DNA from: Devosia sp.
GTDB taxonomy: Bacteria; Pseudomonadota; Alphaproteobacteria; Rhizobiales; Devosiaceae
Direction of reading: 5' to 3'
Assembly: GCA_017794705.1 (NCBI GenBank)
Contig: CP051235.1
Location: 1,737,010 to 1,801,009 of the forward strand
DNA length: 64,000 bases
The notes under the pieces were generated by a model that did no database searches, had not been told where the DNA came from, and saw only the letters and a program-made list of their open reading frames with translations. Positions 43,711-52,468 of the stretch are shown one piece after another. The position numbers and the translations under genes were made by a program. Every line of letters begins with the position of its first letter. Position 1 is the stretch's first letter.

Positions 43711-44615
43711 TCGTAGTGTACCCAACGCTTTTGCAGCCAGAATTGCAGGGCGGTAACCAGCGCAATGATGAGGAAAAGGACCAGCACGATCGCGGCGGCG
43801 TATCCCTTGTCACCGATAATGAATCCCTGTTTGTAGAAAAGGAAGATCAGGTTCTGGGCGCTGTCGAGGGCGTAGCCTTCCGGACCGATCATAAGGAAGA
43901 TGGCATCAAACATCTGAAACGCGCCAATGGTCGACGTGACGACAACAAAGAACAAAGTTGGCGTCAGCAGAGGCAGCGTCACGAAGAAAAAGGTAGCTAC
44001 TGGCCCTGCGCCATCCAGGTGGGCAGCCTCGTGCAGCGACTTGGGGACACCCTGAAGCCCGGCCAGAAGAATGATCATACCGATACCGATTTCATTCCAA
44101 ATCGTTACGATCACCACAGACCAGAGAGCGTATGACTTGTCCGTCAGCCAGGCGGGGCCGTCAATTCCAACGACCGACAAAGCGCTGTTGAGCAGACCAA
44201 TGTCGCTGTTGTAGAGCCATTTCCAGACCATGGCGGACGCAGCAGGCATCGTTACCACCGGCAAAAAGAGCAGAACCCGGTAGACGCTTGTACCCCGCAC
44301 GCCAACGTTTAGTAGCACTGCCAAGAAGGTGGCGATGGAAACGCTTCCGAAGACAGAAGCGACGGCTATTACGATGGTATTCCGTAGCGCAGAATAGACT
44401 TCCGGATCTTCGAGCAGTTGGGAGTAGTTTTCCAACCCCGTCCAGCGTACTTGCCCAAACACGCCCCAGCTCGTGAAGCTGAGATAGATGGATTGAGCCA
44501 GCGGCCAAAGCGCAAAGAGTGCCTCACCGATAACAATTGGCGCGATCAAGACATAGGCCCAAAAGACCACGTTCATGTCGTATCGCTCTCGGCGCTTGGC
44601 CGCTGGCATAGTCAT
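43707..44615 (-). CDS. CUT1 sugar ABC transporter permease (MalF-like)
   Basis: The 302-aa, six-TM permease carries the EAA loop KSLHEAAHLDGAGPVATFFF and a typical N-terminus (WAYVLIAPIVIGEALFALWP). It is encoded one base after the binding-protein stop. It is the MalF/UgpA-type partner. The order binding protein, permease, permease, ATPase on one strand is standard for CUT1 systems. Confidence 0.9.
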   Translation of the reverse strand: MTMPAAKRRERYDMNVVFWAYVLIAPIVIGEALFALWPLAQSIYLSFTSWGVFGQVRWTGLENYSQLLEDPEVYSALRNTIVIAVASVFGSVSIATFLAVLLNVGVRGTSVYRVLLFLPVVTMPAASAMVWKWLYNSDIGLLNSALSVVGIDGPAWLTDKSYALWSVVIVTIWNEIGIGMIILLAGLQGVPKSLHEAAHLDGAGPVATFFFVTLPLLTPTLFFVVVTSTIGAFQMFDAIFLMIGPEGYALDSAQNLIFLFYKQGFIIGDKGYAAAIVLVLFLIIALVTALQFWLQKRWVHYE

Positions 44616-44616
44616 C

Positions 44617-45867
44617 TTAGTTGAGTTCCGCAGCTAGAACTTCGTTCATCAGATCGGCGATCTGCTGAGCCGCTTCCTCAACGGGGATGTCACCTGCAAG
44701 TGCATTCTTGACAAGAGTACGTGTCGGTTGGTCCCATCCCGGTGTGTTGAATGAATGCGAAACAACGACAGCATAGTCAGCCATGTCGACAAACGGCTGG
44801 AGACCAAACTCCGGAACCGCATTGACCCAAACTGACGCCTCGTCGAGATGGGAAGGAATCACAGTGCCAGACTCCGCCTGGATCAGAGCCGCTTCTGGTC
44901 CGGCGAGGAATTTCAGGAATTCCCAAGATTCCTCCAAATGATCAGACCCAGAGTAGATTGAATAGCCAAGCGTTCCGGAACTGCTGCCTCGCTCCTTGCC
45001 TTGCGGTAACACTGCAACTCGAGCGTTTTCCAGCATGTAGGGGTCCCCAGCAAACTGGCTTGTGCGCCAGGAACCATCATAGATCATAGCCGCCTGCCCA
45101 GTCTGAAAGCGGGTTTGAGGATTGACTTCCTCGGTCTGTTGGATCGTCGGCGAAACGCCATCGACGTGAATGAGATCGTGCATGAACTGCAAGGCCTCGA
45201 TCGTTTCCGGCATGTCAAAACCTGAGCGGTGATCATCGGTGATGACCTGCCCGCCGTTCTGGGCAATGAAGTTGTAGTAGCCTTGGCGTGTGCCCGGATT
45301 CACCACAAAACCGTAGACATTGTTTTCGGGATCTGTGAGCTCGATAGCAGCTTCGCGAAGTGTCTCCCAAGTCCATGTCTCATCCGGATAGTCGATCCCC
45401 GCCGCGTCGAAATACGCCTTGTTGTACCACAGGCCAACGGTGTCGAAGTCCTTGGGTATGGCATACAACGAGCCTTCATAGGTGAAGGCCTCGAGCAACG
45501 ACGGCGCAATCGGACTTAGGTCGATCGGATCATCCGCCATCCACTCATCGAGGTTTTCGATGAGCCCAAGCCGTGCCAGATCCAGGAAGCGATCTGGCAG
45601 GGCATTCCAGAAGATATCCGGGCCGCTACCACCCACGATCGAGGTTTCAAGTTTGGTCACGTAGTCGGACCGCGGCACCACTTCAACCGAGATCAGGATC
45701 TCCGGGTTCTGCGCAGTAAATTGGGCTGCAATTTCTTCCAGCGCCGGTCGCTGGTTGGCATCCCAGATCGAAACGCGAAGTGTCACTTCTGCCAGGGCGG
45801 GAGTCGCCAAGGCAGCGAACGTCGCGAGCGAAGTCGCTGTTGCCAGCGTGGTCTTGAACATTTTCAT
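44617..45867 (-). CDS. Sugar ABC transporter substrate-binding protein
   Basis: The 416-aa protein has a signal peptide (TTLATATSLATFAALATPAL, cleavage near ALA). The mature body is a type I/cluster B sugar-binding protein: VTLRVSIWDANQRPALEEIA, LETSIVGGSGPDIFWNALPD, AIPKDFDTVGLWYNKAYFDA. It belongs to the CUT1 group that binds oligosaccharides or galactosides. With melA upstream the ligand is most simply an alpha-galactoside such as melibiose or raffinose, which is inference. A Shine-Dalgarno GGAGGAG precedes the ATG. Confidence 0.9.
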   Translation of the reverse strand: MKMFKTTLATATSLATFAALATPALAEVTLRVSIWDANQRPALEEIAAQFTAQNPEILISVEVVPRSDYVTKLETSIVGGSGPDIFWNALPDRFLDLARLGLIENLDEWMADDPIDLSPIAPSLLEAFTYEGSLYAIPKDFDTVGLWYNKAYFDAAGIDYPDETWTWETLREAAIELTDPENNVYGFVVNPGTRQGYYNFIAQNGGQVITDDHRSGFDMPETIEALQFMHDLIHVDGVSPTIQQTEEVNPQTRFQTGQAAMIYDGSWRTSQFAGDPYMLENARVAVLPQGKERGSSSGTLGYSIYSGSDHLEESWEFLKFLAGPEAALIQAESGTVIPSHLDEASVWVNAVPEFGLQPFVDMADYAVVVSHSFNTPGWDQPTRTLVKNALAGDIPVEEAAQQIADLMNEVLAAELN

Positions 45868-45904
45868 GCTTTCTCCTCCTTGTAGATGGGTTTGGTGAAG
45901 ACGA

Positions 45905-47989
45905 CTATGGGCAGGCTACTGCGCACAAGCCGCTTCTTCCGCAGGGAAAGACAAGGTGATCCCCCACGCGGATGGGGCGGTCCGGGTTTCCGGGCAACTG
46001 GAGATAGGAAATGGTTTTGGGAGCCGATTCATCAGAGACGTCGAGCACACGCGCACTGCCGGTGGCACGGTTTGTCAACACAATACGATCTGGTCCGACC
46101 GATTGCGGATTGCCGCTGAAGAAGCAATTGGGTTCGCGGATGTGCGAGGCTTCGCCGTGCAATTGCGGATTATCGGGGGATGCAAAATAGTACCCTCCCG
46201 CCTGCACCACCAAGGCTCGACCCTGATGTACCGTAAACCCTTCCGTGATCGGGCAGAGCCGGGCACCGGAACTTGGGGGCAGCGCGCGGGCTCCAGAAAG
46301 TCCGGACAAGTCAAACCAGTTGAGTCCAGACCCCTGAGTCGCGCCAAGGGCGTAGGAGTCTTCGACAAGCCTGTCTGCCAACAGCCTCGCATAGGCATGC
46401 CCGATCAGCTGGTGCCTTGCCACGCAAATTGGCTCAGCAGGGTCTGATATATCCAGAACTGCGAACTCGCCGGCACCGACGATTGCCAATCCCAATGGCA
46501 AGCTCTCGGGTATCATGACTTGCCGCACGCCAGGGCCATCGTGCCAGGACCCCACCTGCCGCAGCGTCGTGTCACCGCGTTTCCAGATGGTCAGCCCACC
46601 GGTCACCTGTGACACGTAAACCAACCCTCTTGAGCAGAATACATGCTGGGAGGAGCCATCTATCTGCTGATGGGCGAGAACGCTGCGGCTGGTGGGGTCC
46701 AGCACGTAGAGGCCGTCTTCTCCGGCCGCCGCGAACAGAACTTCACCGTCGGATGCAACCCAGTGCACCTGCCCTGTCGTATCAAGCAGGTTGAGTGCCT
46801 TTGATGGTTGCGGCGTGTCCGGCTCAGGGTATTCGAGCAAAAACGGAGACACTGGCTGCTCTTGCCTCGCCGCCTCCCGCTCTAACCGAGACAGGTCACA
46901 ACGATACAGGTCAGACGTCTTTCCGGCCAACAGTAGGGTGTTTCCGACAATGGCAGCACCGGTGACAGGGTGTCGGTCTCGTTGAATTGAAAGAGTCCTG
47001 GGTTGGCGATGGTTCTCGAAGGGCGGAAGCACCGCAAAGGCTGTCGGGACCGGCCGTGCAGGATCTGTGATGTCATATACAAAGGCCCCGGACCCCGAGT
47101 CTGTCTGTACGAGCCATTGTCCGTGCAGCGTCAGCCGCCAGGTATCGGGCGAACAAAATCCCGGTGGGCTTTTGACGACATTGACCAATCGAGGGTTTTT
47201 CGGATCAGAAACATTATGGATTTCAACCCCATGCCCCTTTCCATATCCGCGCTCAAGCATATCAAGCGTGATGTGCCTCGCTTGCTCAAACGTCCTGGGA
47301 TCACGTTGCAGCGCTGAATGATGGCCGGTTGCGACAAATGCCAATTCCTGGCGAACTTGAACTCCATCGCCAAAGCCATCGAGTGCCGATCGTCCAACAA
47401 TCTTCGGCGATCTGGGATCTGAAAAATCGACGAGTACGAGTTCTTTTTCGTACCAAACACCGGCATAGGCGATAGCTCCCAAACTGAATACTGACTGGGC
47501 TTCGCCGACCAAAATCGTTGACATGAAGCGCGGAGACGAAGGAACAGCGAGATCGACAAATTCCAACCCGTAGTGGCGATTGGTGAGTATCGCGAGATCG
47601 GGCCGCGCCAAGTGCACTCCGGTTGCGAACTCTACCGGGTCGTAGGCAGACAGGAGCTTGGGGTTTCCTGAATCCGAAACGTCGATGACGTAAACGCCGC
47701 ACTCGCGCGCCGTGACAATCGCGATTGAACCAAGTACCGCGACCTGCCTCGCACTTAAAAGCCCATCCAGCCGACCGAGTTCTTTGAGACTTTCTGCTTC
47801 AAGAACGGCCAGCCCAGCTTCCAGCAAGGCATAAACCCGCCCCTCCGCAACAACAACGTCGACAGTCGGACCGATACCCGTAGGCATGACCTCAAGCTCA
47901 ACTCCCGTATTCGGCTCGTAGAGCTCGTCAGAGAAGTCCGTCATTGAGCGGAACGGATAGTTGAACGGGTTCTGGTCGGACTCGGACAT
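45905..47989 (-). CDS. LVIVD-repeat beta-propeller protein, cytoplasmic
   Basis: This 694-aa protein is made of many LVIVD-type repeats, each ending like VYVIDVSDSGNPKLLS, LVLVDFSDPRSPKIVG, VEIHNVSDPKNPRLVN and FAVLDISDPAEPICVA, which fold into a beta-propeller. It has no signal peptide or lipobox after the chosen ATG at 47989; the longer frame to 48361 runs antisense-like through melA and was not used. It sits between melA and the binding protein, apparently in one operon. LVIVD proteins are usually secreted surface proteins. A cytoplasmic one in a sugar operon may be a sugar-acting enzyme, such as a lyase or epimerase. Confidence 0.72.
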   Translation of the reverse strand: MSESDQNPFNYPFRSMTDFSDELYEPNTGVELEVMPTGIGPTVDVVVAEGRVYALLEAGLAVLEAESLKELGRLDGLLSARQVAVLGSIAIVTARECGVYVIDVSDSGNPKLLSAYDPVEFATGVHLARPDLAILTNRHYGLEFVDLAVPSSPRFMSTILVGEAQSVFSLGAIAYAGVWYEKELVLVDFSDPRSPKIVGRSALDGFGDGVQVRQELAFVATGHHSALQRDPRTFEQARHITLDMLERGYGKGHGVEIHNVSDPKNPRLVNVVKSPPGFCSPDTWRLTLHGQWLVQTDSGSGAFVYDITDPARPVPTAFAVLPPFENHRQPRTLSIQRDRHPVTGAAIVGNTLLLAGKTSDLYRCDLSRLEREAARQEQPVSPFLLEYPEPDTPQPSKALNLLDTTGQVHWVASDGEVLFAAAGEDGLYVLDPTSRSVLAHQQIDGSSQHVFCSRGLVYVSQVTGGLTIWKRGDTTLRQVGSWHDGPGVRQVMIPESLPLGLAIVGAGEFAVLDISDPAEPICVARHQLIGHAYARLLADRLVEDSYALGATQGSGLNWFDLSGLSGARALPPSSGARLCPITEGFTVHQGRALVVQAGGYYFASPDNPQLHGEASHIREPNCFFSGNPQSVGPDRIVLTNRATGSARVLDVSDESAPKTISYLQLPGNPDRPIRVGDHLVFPCGRSGLCAVACP

Positions 47990-48009
47990 GTCAAATTGCT
48001 CGTTAAAGA

Positions 48010-49368
48010 TCAGTTTCGAACCCACTCGGGGAGCCACTCCCCGTGTGCTGCGATCAATTGGTCGACCAGCGCCCAGATCTGATCCAAATCCAACTCGGCT
48101 GCTGTGTGCGGATCCATCATGGCGGCGTGGTAGATGTGCTCCCGTTTTTCTGTGAGCAGCGCCTGCACCGTGAGTTCTTGCACATTTACGTTGGTTCGGA
48201 TCAGTGCGGTGAGTTGGGGCGGAAGCTCGCCAACATAGGTTGGCTGCAATCCATTGTGGTCGACCAGGCACGGTACCTCGACGGCGCACCCGTCTGGCAA
48301 CGACGTGATCAAGCCAGTGTTGCGAACGTTGCCGTAGATGACGCTGGGTTCGCCGGTGCATACCGAGTTGATAATCTCGGATGCATATTCGTGGGTGGCC
48401 TTGATTTCCAACTTCTCAGCAGATTTGAGCTTTTCGGCTTGCGTCTGCCAACGTTCGATCTGGGCGATACATCGTTTAGGATACTCATCGAGTGGGATAC
48501 CAAACTTTTCAATCAGGTCTTCTCGACCCTCCTTGATGAAGTAGGGCACATACTCAGAGAAGTGCTCGGAGCTCTCCGTCACGAAGTAACCGAGCCTCGT
48601 GAGCATCTCGTAGCGCACTTTGTTGGGGCACCGGGGATTCTTCGGGCGTTTCGGGAAAGCGCCGGACCTGTAGCCCTCCAGCAGCTCGGGATACAGGTCC
48701 CTATAAGTACCGTCTTCCATGCGCTGCTCGAACTCGAGATAAAACGCCATGTGGTTGATGCCAGCGGAGCGATAGCGAAGAGTTGTCGGATCAATTCCGA
48801 GATCGTGCGCCAGTTCTTCTGCCGTCCCCTGGACCGAGTGGCACAAGCCAACCTGCCGAATGGCAGGGTACTTTGCCGTAATCGCCCAAGTATTGATTGC
48901 CATCGGGTTGACGTACTGGAGCAGGATTGCGTCCGGACATAGTTCAAGCATGTCGGCGCAGACGCTCCACAGATGAGGCACGGTGCGAAGCCCTCGCATG
49001 ATGCCTCCGACGCCCAAAGTGTCGGCAATCGTTTGACGCAGCCCGTGGCTTTTCGGAACTTCAAAGTCCGTTATCGTGCAAGGATCATATCCGCCGATAT
49101 TGAAGCACACGACGACGAAATCGGCGCCCGCTAGGGCACCGCGTTGATCTGCGTGTGTTTCGATCGTCGCCTTGCTGCCAGCAGATTCAGCCAACTTGCC
49201 GGCAATGATCGCGCTTTCCTCAAGTCGAACTGGGTTTATGTCCATAAGGGCAATCGTTGCATCCGCAAGTGCGGGGCGCATGAGAAAGTCGCCAACCAGA
49301 TTCTTCATGAACACCGTCGAACCGGCGCCGATGAAAGTGATTTTGGTTTTCGATTTACTGGCTGACAT
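48010..49368 (-). CDS. melA: Alpha-galactosidase, GH4 family
   Basis: The 452-aa GH4 enzyme has the NAD-binding fold KITFIGAGSTVFMKNLVGDF at the N-terminus. It carries the family's metal Cys in VGLCHSVQGTAEEL (about 178) and the GINHMAFYLEF region with the catalytic His (about 206). Later DEYPKRCIAQIERW is MelA-like. Length equals that of the E. coli MelA. GH4 enzymes need NAD+ and Mn2+ and work in the cytoplasm. It is the first gene of the sugar operon. The substrate is alpha-galactoside by homology; alpha-galacturonide is an alternative, considering the nearby uronate genes. Confidence 0.88.
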   Translation of the reverse strand: MSASKSKTKITFIGAGSTVFMKNLVGDFLMRPALADATIALMDINPVRLEESAIIAGKLAESAGSKATIETHADQRGALAGADFVVVCFNIGGYDPCTITDFEVPKSHGLRQTIADTLGVGGIMRGLRTVPHLWSVCADMLELCPDAILLQYVNPMAINTWAITAKYPAIRQVGLCHSVQGTAEELAHDLGIDPTTLRYRSAGINHMAFYLEFEQRMEDGTYRDLYPELLEGYRSGAFPKRPKNPRCPNKVRYEMLTRLGYFVTESSEHFSEYVPYFIKEGREDLIEKFGIPLDEYPKRCIAQIERWQTQAEKLKSAEKLEIKATHEYASEIINSVCTGEPSVIYGNVRNTGLITSLPDGCAVEVPCLVDHNGLQPTYVGELPPQLTALIRTNVNVQELTVQALLTEKREHIYHAAMMDPHTAAELDLDQIWALVDQLIAAHGEWLPEWVRN

Positions 49369-49713
49369 TGGTGTTCTGATGCCTATTAAGTGATGCGCAT
49401 CCTGAAATCAGGCGCTTACATTGATGAACTGGATTGGCGTCGTTCAGCTGCAGCTACGCCCTCCACGTCGGGCTCCATGCCCTCGCTGCGCTTGGTGAAA
49501 CCAGCTTTGGATGCACGCCGGGGACCCTTTTTTATAGGTTCAACTTGTTGGGTTGCCCTCGGCGACGCTTTCAAACGTACAGACCACCACCCGATACACA
49601 ATCCGTGATCCGATTGAACTCTTCCGGAAAATAAAGGATATTGAAGATTGAGGATGCTCTCTGGTCGAGCAATAGGCTAACTAGGGCCATGCAGAAACAA
49701 GCTCTGGTGCAAT
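49369..49713. other. Divergent promoter region between melA and the AraC regulator
   Basis: This 345-bp region is the space between the melA start and the AraC-type regulator, which are transcribed outward, so it should hold both promoters and the regulator's operators. I could see no clear dyad. The short frames inside are not supported. Confidence 0.5.
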
Positions 49714-50616
49714 ATGGATGCTGTCAATTCACCTGTAAGATCCAGGCCTCCAGTGGCCCCTCCCGACCGAAAGTTTTACGATTCTCGATCGGCCTTTGGG
49801 CGGTTCGGAATGCGCTGGTTTCACCCTCAAGTCATGTCCACACCGCACACCCATGGCCACATTGAAATCAACTGGCTTGAGCAAGGTTCGCTTGCTTACA
49901 AATTTGACGGGAGGGATGTTAGGGCTCCCTCTGGGCAAATCGTTTTCTTCTGGGCCGGCGTTTCACATCAAGCCGTTAGTGTGCCGCCCCGATCAGTGGA
50001 CCCTGTTCGTCAGTGCAACATCTACCTGCCCCTCGACACGTTTCTTTATCAGCCAAAGCTTGGCAGTCTGACGGAAGTCATCATGGGTGGTGGCGTTGTT
50101 TCACTTCCACCGGACTTCATGGATGTGGCTACGCTGAGACGCTGGTACCGAGACTATCGCAGCGGCGATGCTGATCGCACAGATCTCTTAAAGACAGAAA
50201 TTGGACTGATGTTGCGAAGGGTCAGCCTGGTAGGCTGGGACACTTTGTTGGAGCCGTGGATTGGCGACGGGGAGAATGTCGCACATCGATCGACGCCGAT
50301 ACGTCACATAGTTGCGATGATCCGCCATATCGTTGAACACATCGACGAGCCCTTGGATAGCGCAGCGGTTGCTGAGGTGGTTGGGCTGCATCCCAACTAC
50401 GCGCTTAACCTGTTCACGCGCGTCATGCACATTTCTATGCATCGATTTGTTATTCGCATGCGCCTCATCCGGGCGAGGGAACTTCTGTTCAGCAGCGATT
50501 TGACTATGGAGAACATTGCGTTCTCCTCCGGCTTTTCCTCCCTTAGCCAGTTCTATCTGCACTTTGGCAGGGCCTATGGGATGCCGCCATTCCGGTTGCG
50601 CCAGGAGTATCTGTGA
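49714..50616 (+). CDS. AraC-family regulator (MelR-like)
   Basis: The 300-aa protein has an N-terminal cupin-like ligand domain (TPHTHGHIEINWLEQGSLAY is the sugar-binding beta strand pair) and a C-terminal double HTH. The first helix pair is EPLDSAAVAEVVGLHPNYAL and the second is MENIAFSSGFSSLSQFYLHF, ending in RLRQEYL. Size and layout match E. coli MelR, which activates melibiose genes. It is divergent from melA and so probably controls it. Confidence 0.85.
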   Translation: MDAVNSPVRSRPPVAPPDRKFYDSRSAFGRFGMRWFHPQVMSTPHTHGHIEINWLEQGSLAYKFDGRDVRAPSGQIVFFWAGVSHQAVSVPPRSVDPVRQCNIYLPLDTFLYQPKLGSLTEVIMGGGVVSLPPDFMDVATLRRWYRDYRSGDADRTDLLKTEIGLMLRRVSLVGWDTLLEPWIGDGENVAHRSTPIRHIVAMIRHIVEHIDEPLDSAAVAEVVGLHPNYALNLFTRVMHISMHRFVIRMRLIRARELLFSSDLTMENIAFSSGFSSLSQFYLHFGRAYGMPPFRLRQEYL

Positions 50617-50764
50617 ACTCGGGCGCTCCAAAGCCCGCAAAATCGAAGACTCGCAGTGCCGTTCGCTGCGTTCGACGGTACCAAAACAAATAAGGTCTGA
50701 GCGACAAACGCAGCCAACTTGGGCGGACGCGGCAAATCCGACGGACTCTGTCGTTGTCATGCCG

Positions 50765-50800
50765 TGTCTGACAACATCTTTGCACAAGGCAATTTGTATG
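50765..50800. promoter_or_regulatory. Candidate operator, copy 1 (TGTCTGACAAC motif)
   Basis: The region TGTCTGACAAC...AAGGC...TTTGTATG precedes the GntR-type gene by about 65 bp. The same pieces in the same order precede the RraA-like gene (51659-51691). TGTC-N-GACA is a dyad of the kind FadR/GntR proteins bind. A short frame (ATG TTG GAG GGA GTC TGA) follows the motif and is not a gene. Confidence 0.6.
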
Positions 50801-50864
50801 TTGGAGGGAGTCTGAACTATGTTCAGTTCACCCAGATTTCAGAAGGCCGGGCAAGGATTTCCAG

Positions 50865-51620
50865 TTGAGCAAAGTGGACGATAACCCAGGTGATGTGAGC
50901 GACGCTGGCGAGAACCTTCGGGTACCGCAGAGATCTCCGCGGGAGCGGCTCAGTAAAGTTGTATACGACAGCATGCTGTCAGACATATTAGGGGGCATGT
51001 ACTCCGACGGAGACAAATTGCCCACAGAGAGCGATTTGGCCGATCGCTTCTCCGTGTCGAGGCCAGTTGTGCGAGAGGCACTGGCTCAGCTTCGGGACGA
51101 TAATCTGATCAACGTCCGCAGGGGATCAGGTAGCTATGTCATCAAGCGGCCCAGCGCGGCAGTACTCAAGTTTGCACCGCTTGGCAGTATTGCGGACATT
51201 CAACGTTGCTTCGAGTTCAGGGAAACTATTGAACCCAAGGCAGCAGCGCTTGCGGCACAGAGGCGAAGCGAAGAAGAGCTGGACCGATTGCACAATGCTT
51301 TGAAAGATCTCGAAGATGCGGCCTCGGATGGCAAGCTAGGCGCTGCGGCCGATTTTGCATTTCACCTTGCAATTTCACAGGCCTCCGGCAACGCCTTCTT
51401 CGAAGCCACCATGGGCTCGCTCGAGAGCGCGGCCGCGGCGGCAATTGCGGTGAATCGCAGCCTTTCTCTGATGCGCCCAAGCGATCGATTGGCCGTGGTT
51501 CAGCGCGAGCATGAAGACATATTCAAAATGATTCGAGTGATGGATTCAGAAGGCGCTGCAGCGTCCATGCGCAGCCACATCGAAGGCGCACGCAAGCGCA
51601 TGTTCGACGGTGAAGCCTAG
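50865..51620 (+). CDS. FadR-subfamily GntR regulator
   Basis: This 251-aa protein has a winged HTH (about 20-85: DSMLSDILGGMYSDGDKLPT, then FSVSRPVVREALAQLRDDNL) and an all-helical FadR (FCD) ligand domain (about 105-240) with His/Asp metal residues (FHLAISQASGNAFF, HEDIFKMIRVMD). This group usually responds to sugar acids. It starts with TTG at 50865 following AAGGA. It is followed by the RraA-like and uxuA genes on the same strand, so a hexuronate/mannonate effector is likely. Confidence 0.88.
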   Translation: MSKVDDNPGDVSDAGENLRVPQRSPRERLSKVVYDSMLSDILGGMYSDGDKLPTESDLADRFSVSRPVVREALAQLRDDNLINVRRGSGSYVIKRPSAAVLKFAPLGSIADIQRCFEFRETIEPKAAALAAQRRSEEELDRLHNALKDLEDAASDGKLGAAADFAFHLAISQASGNAFFEATMGSLESAAAAAIAVNRSLSLMRPSDRLAVVQREHEDIFKMIRVMDSEGAAASMRSHIEGARKRMFDGEA

Positions 51621-51658
51621 CCCGCTAGACTTTTACAACTTTGCATGATTAGTCTTTA

Positions 51659-51691
51659 TGTCTGACAACTTTAGGCAAAGGCTTTTGTATG
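51659..51691. promoter_or_regulatory. Candidate operator, copy 2, overlapping the RraA-like start
   Basis: TGTCTGACAAC, AGGC and TTTGTATG occur here in the same order as at 50765-50800. The last three bases are the ATG of the RraA-like gene. If it is an operator, a bound regulator would block both transcription and the ribosome site. Alternatively this is a duplicated 5' leader. Confidence 0.6.
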
Positions 51692-52426
51692 CATTCCCCT
51701 CTTCAGGCACTCCAGCCGGAAACTCTCGCCCAGCTCCGCTCCGTGTCGACCGCGACTCTGACAACCCAGCTGTTCAAGCGCGGGTTTCGGAACCTGTTTC
51801 TGCAGGGAGTAAAGCTGCAGACCAGTGTTCGCTCGAACCTAGTCGGCGTCGCGACAACGCTCCGCTACATACCGGCGCGTGAGGATCTCGACAGACTCGA
51901 GGCGTTCGAAGACACGTCGCACCCGCAGCGAAGGGTCGTAGAGGACATTCCTGCGGGCCATGTTCTAGTCATTGATGCGAGGCGTGACGCGCGCGCAGCT
52001 TCGGCAGGACACATCCTGCTCACCCGGATGCAACTGAGAGGAGCCGCAGGTGTCGTAACTGATGGCAGCTTGCGAGACTTGCCCTCAATTTCCCAGATGG
52101 ACTGGCCCGTCTACGCTTCGGGAGGAGCGGCGCCAACCAACCTCATCCATCATCATGCGGTAGACATCGATGTGCCCATCTCGTGCGGTGACGTGCCAGT
52201 ATTTCCCGGCGACATCGTCGTGGGCGACGCCGAAGGTGTGGTGGTCATTCCCAAACATCTGGCCGGCGAGGTCGCTTCTGATGCCGCCGACCAGGAAGCT
52301 TTCGAAGACTTCGTTCTCGAAAACATTCGTGACGGCAGTTCCATCTTCGGCATCTACCCGCCCAGCGAGGAGACCAAACGTCGCTACGAAGAACTGAGCG
52401 GCGTTCGACCAAAGACCCACGGCTGA
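51689..52426 (+). CDS. RraA-like protein (HMG aldolase/RraA fold)
   Basis: The 245-aa protein has the RraA fold signatures: ATLTTQLFKRGFRNLF, EDIPAGHVLVIDARRDARAA, and the metal/phosphate region RMQLRGAAGVVTDGSLRDLP. The closing SCGDVPVFPGDIVVGDAEGVV is the family's most typical segment. Members are RNase E inhibitors or aldolases of 4-hydroxy-4-methyl-2-oxoglutarate and related acids. In this sugar acid context an aldolase or dehydratase partner of UxuA is more likely than RNase control. AAGG precedes the ATG. Confidence 0.82.
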   Translation: MHSPLQALQPETLAQLRSVSTATLTTQLFKRGFRNLFLQGVKLQTSVRSNLVGVATTLRYIPAREDLDRLEAFEDTSHPQRRVVEDIPAGHVLVIDARRDARAASAGHILLTRMQLRGAAGVVTDGSLRDLPSISQMDWPVYASGGAAPTNLIHHHAVDIDVPISCGDVPVFPGDIVVGDAEGVVVIPKHLAGEVASDAADQEAFEDFVLENIRDGSSIFGIYPPSEETKRRYEELSGVRPKTHG

Positions 52427-52468
52427 CCCAAACGGCCAGCGTCGTTGCATCTTTGAAAGGTACAAATC

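Noticed and set aside
47990..48361. N-terminal extension of the LVIVD-repeat protein frame
   Set aside because: The extra residues are basic and low complexity and overlap the melA 3' end in another frame; the ATG at 47989 starts the conserved part.
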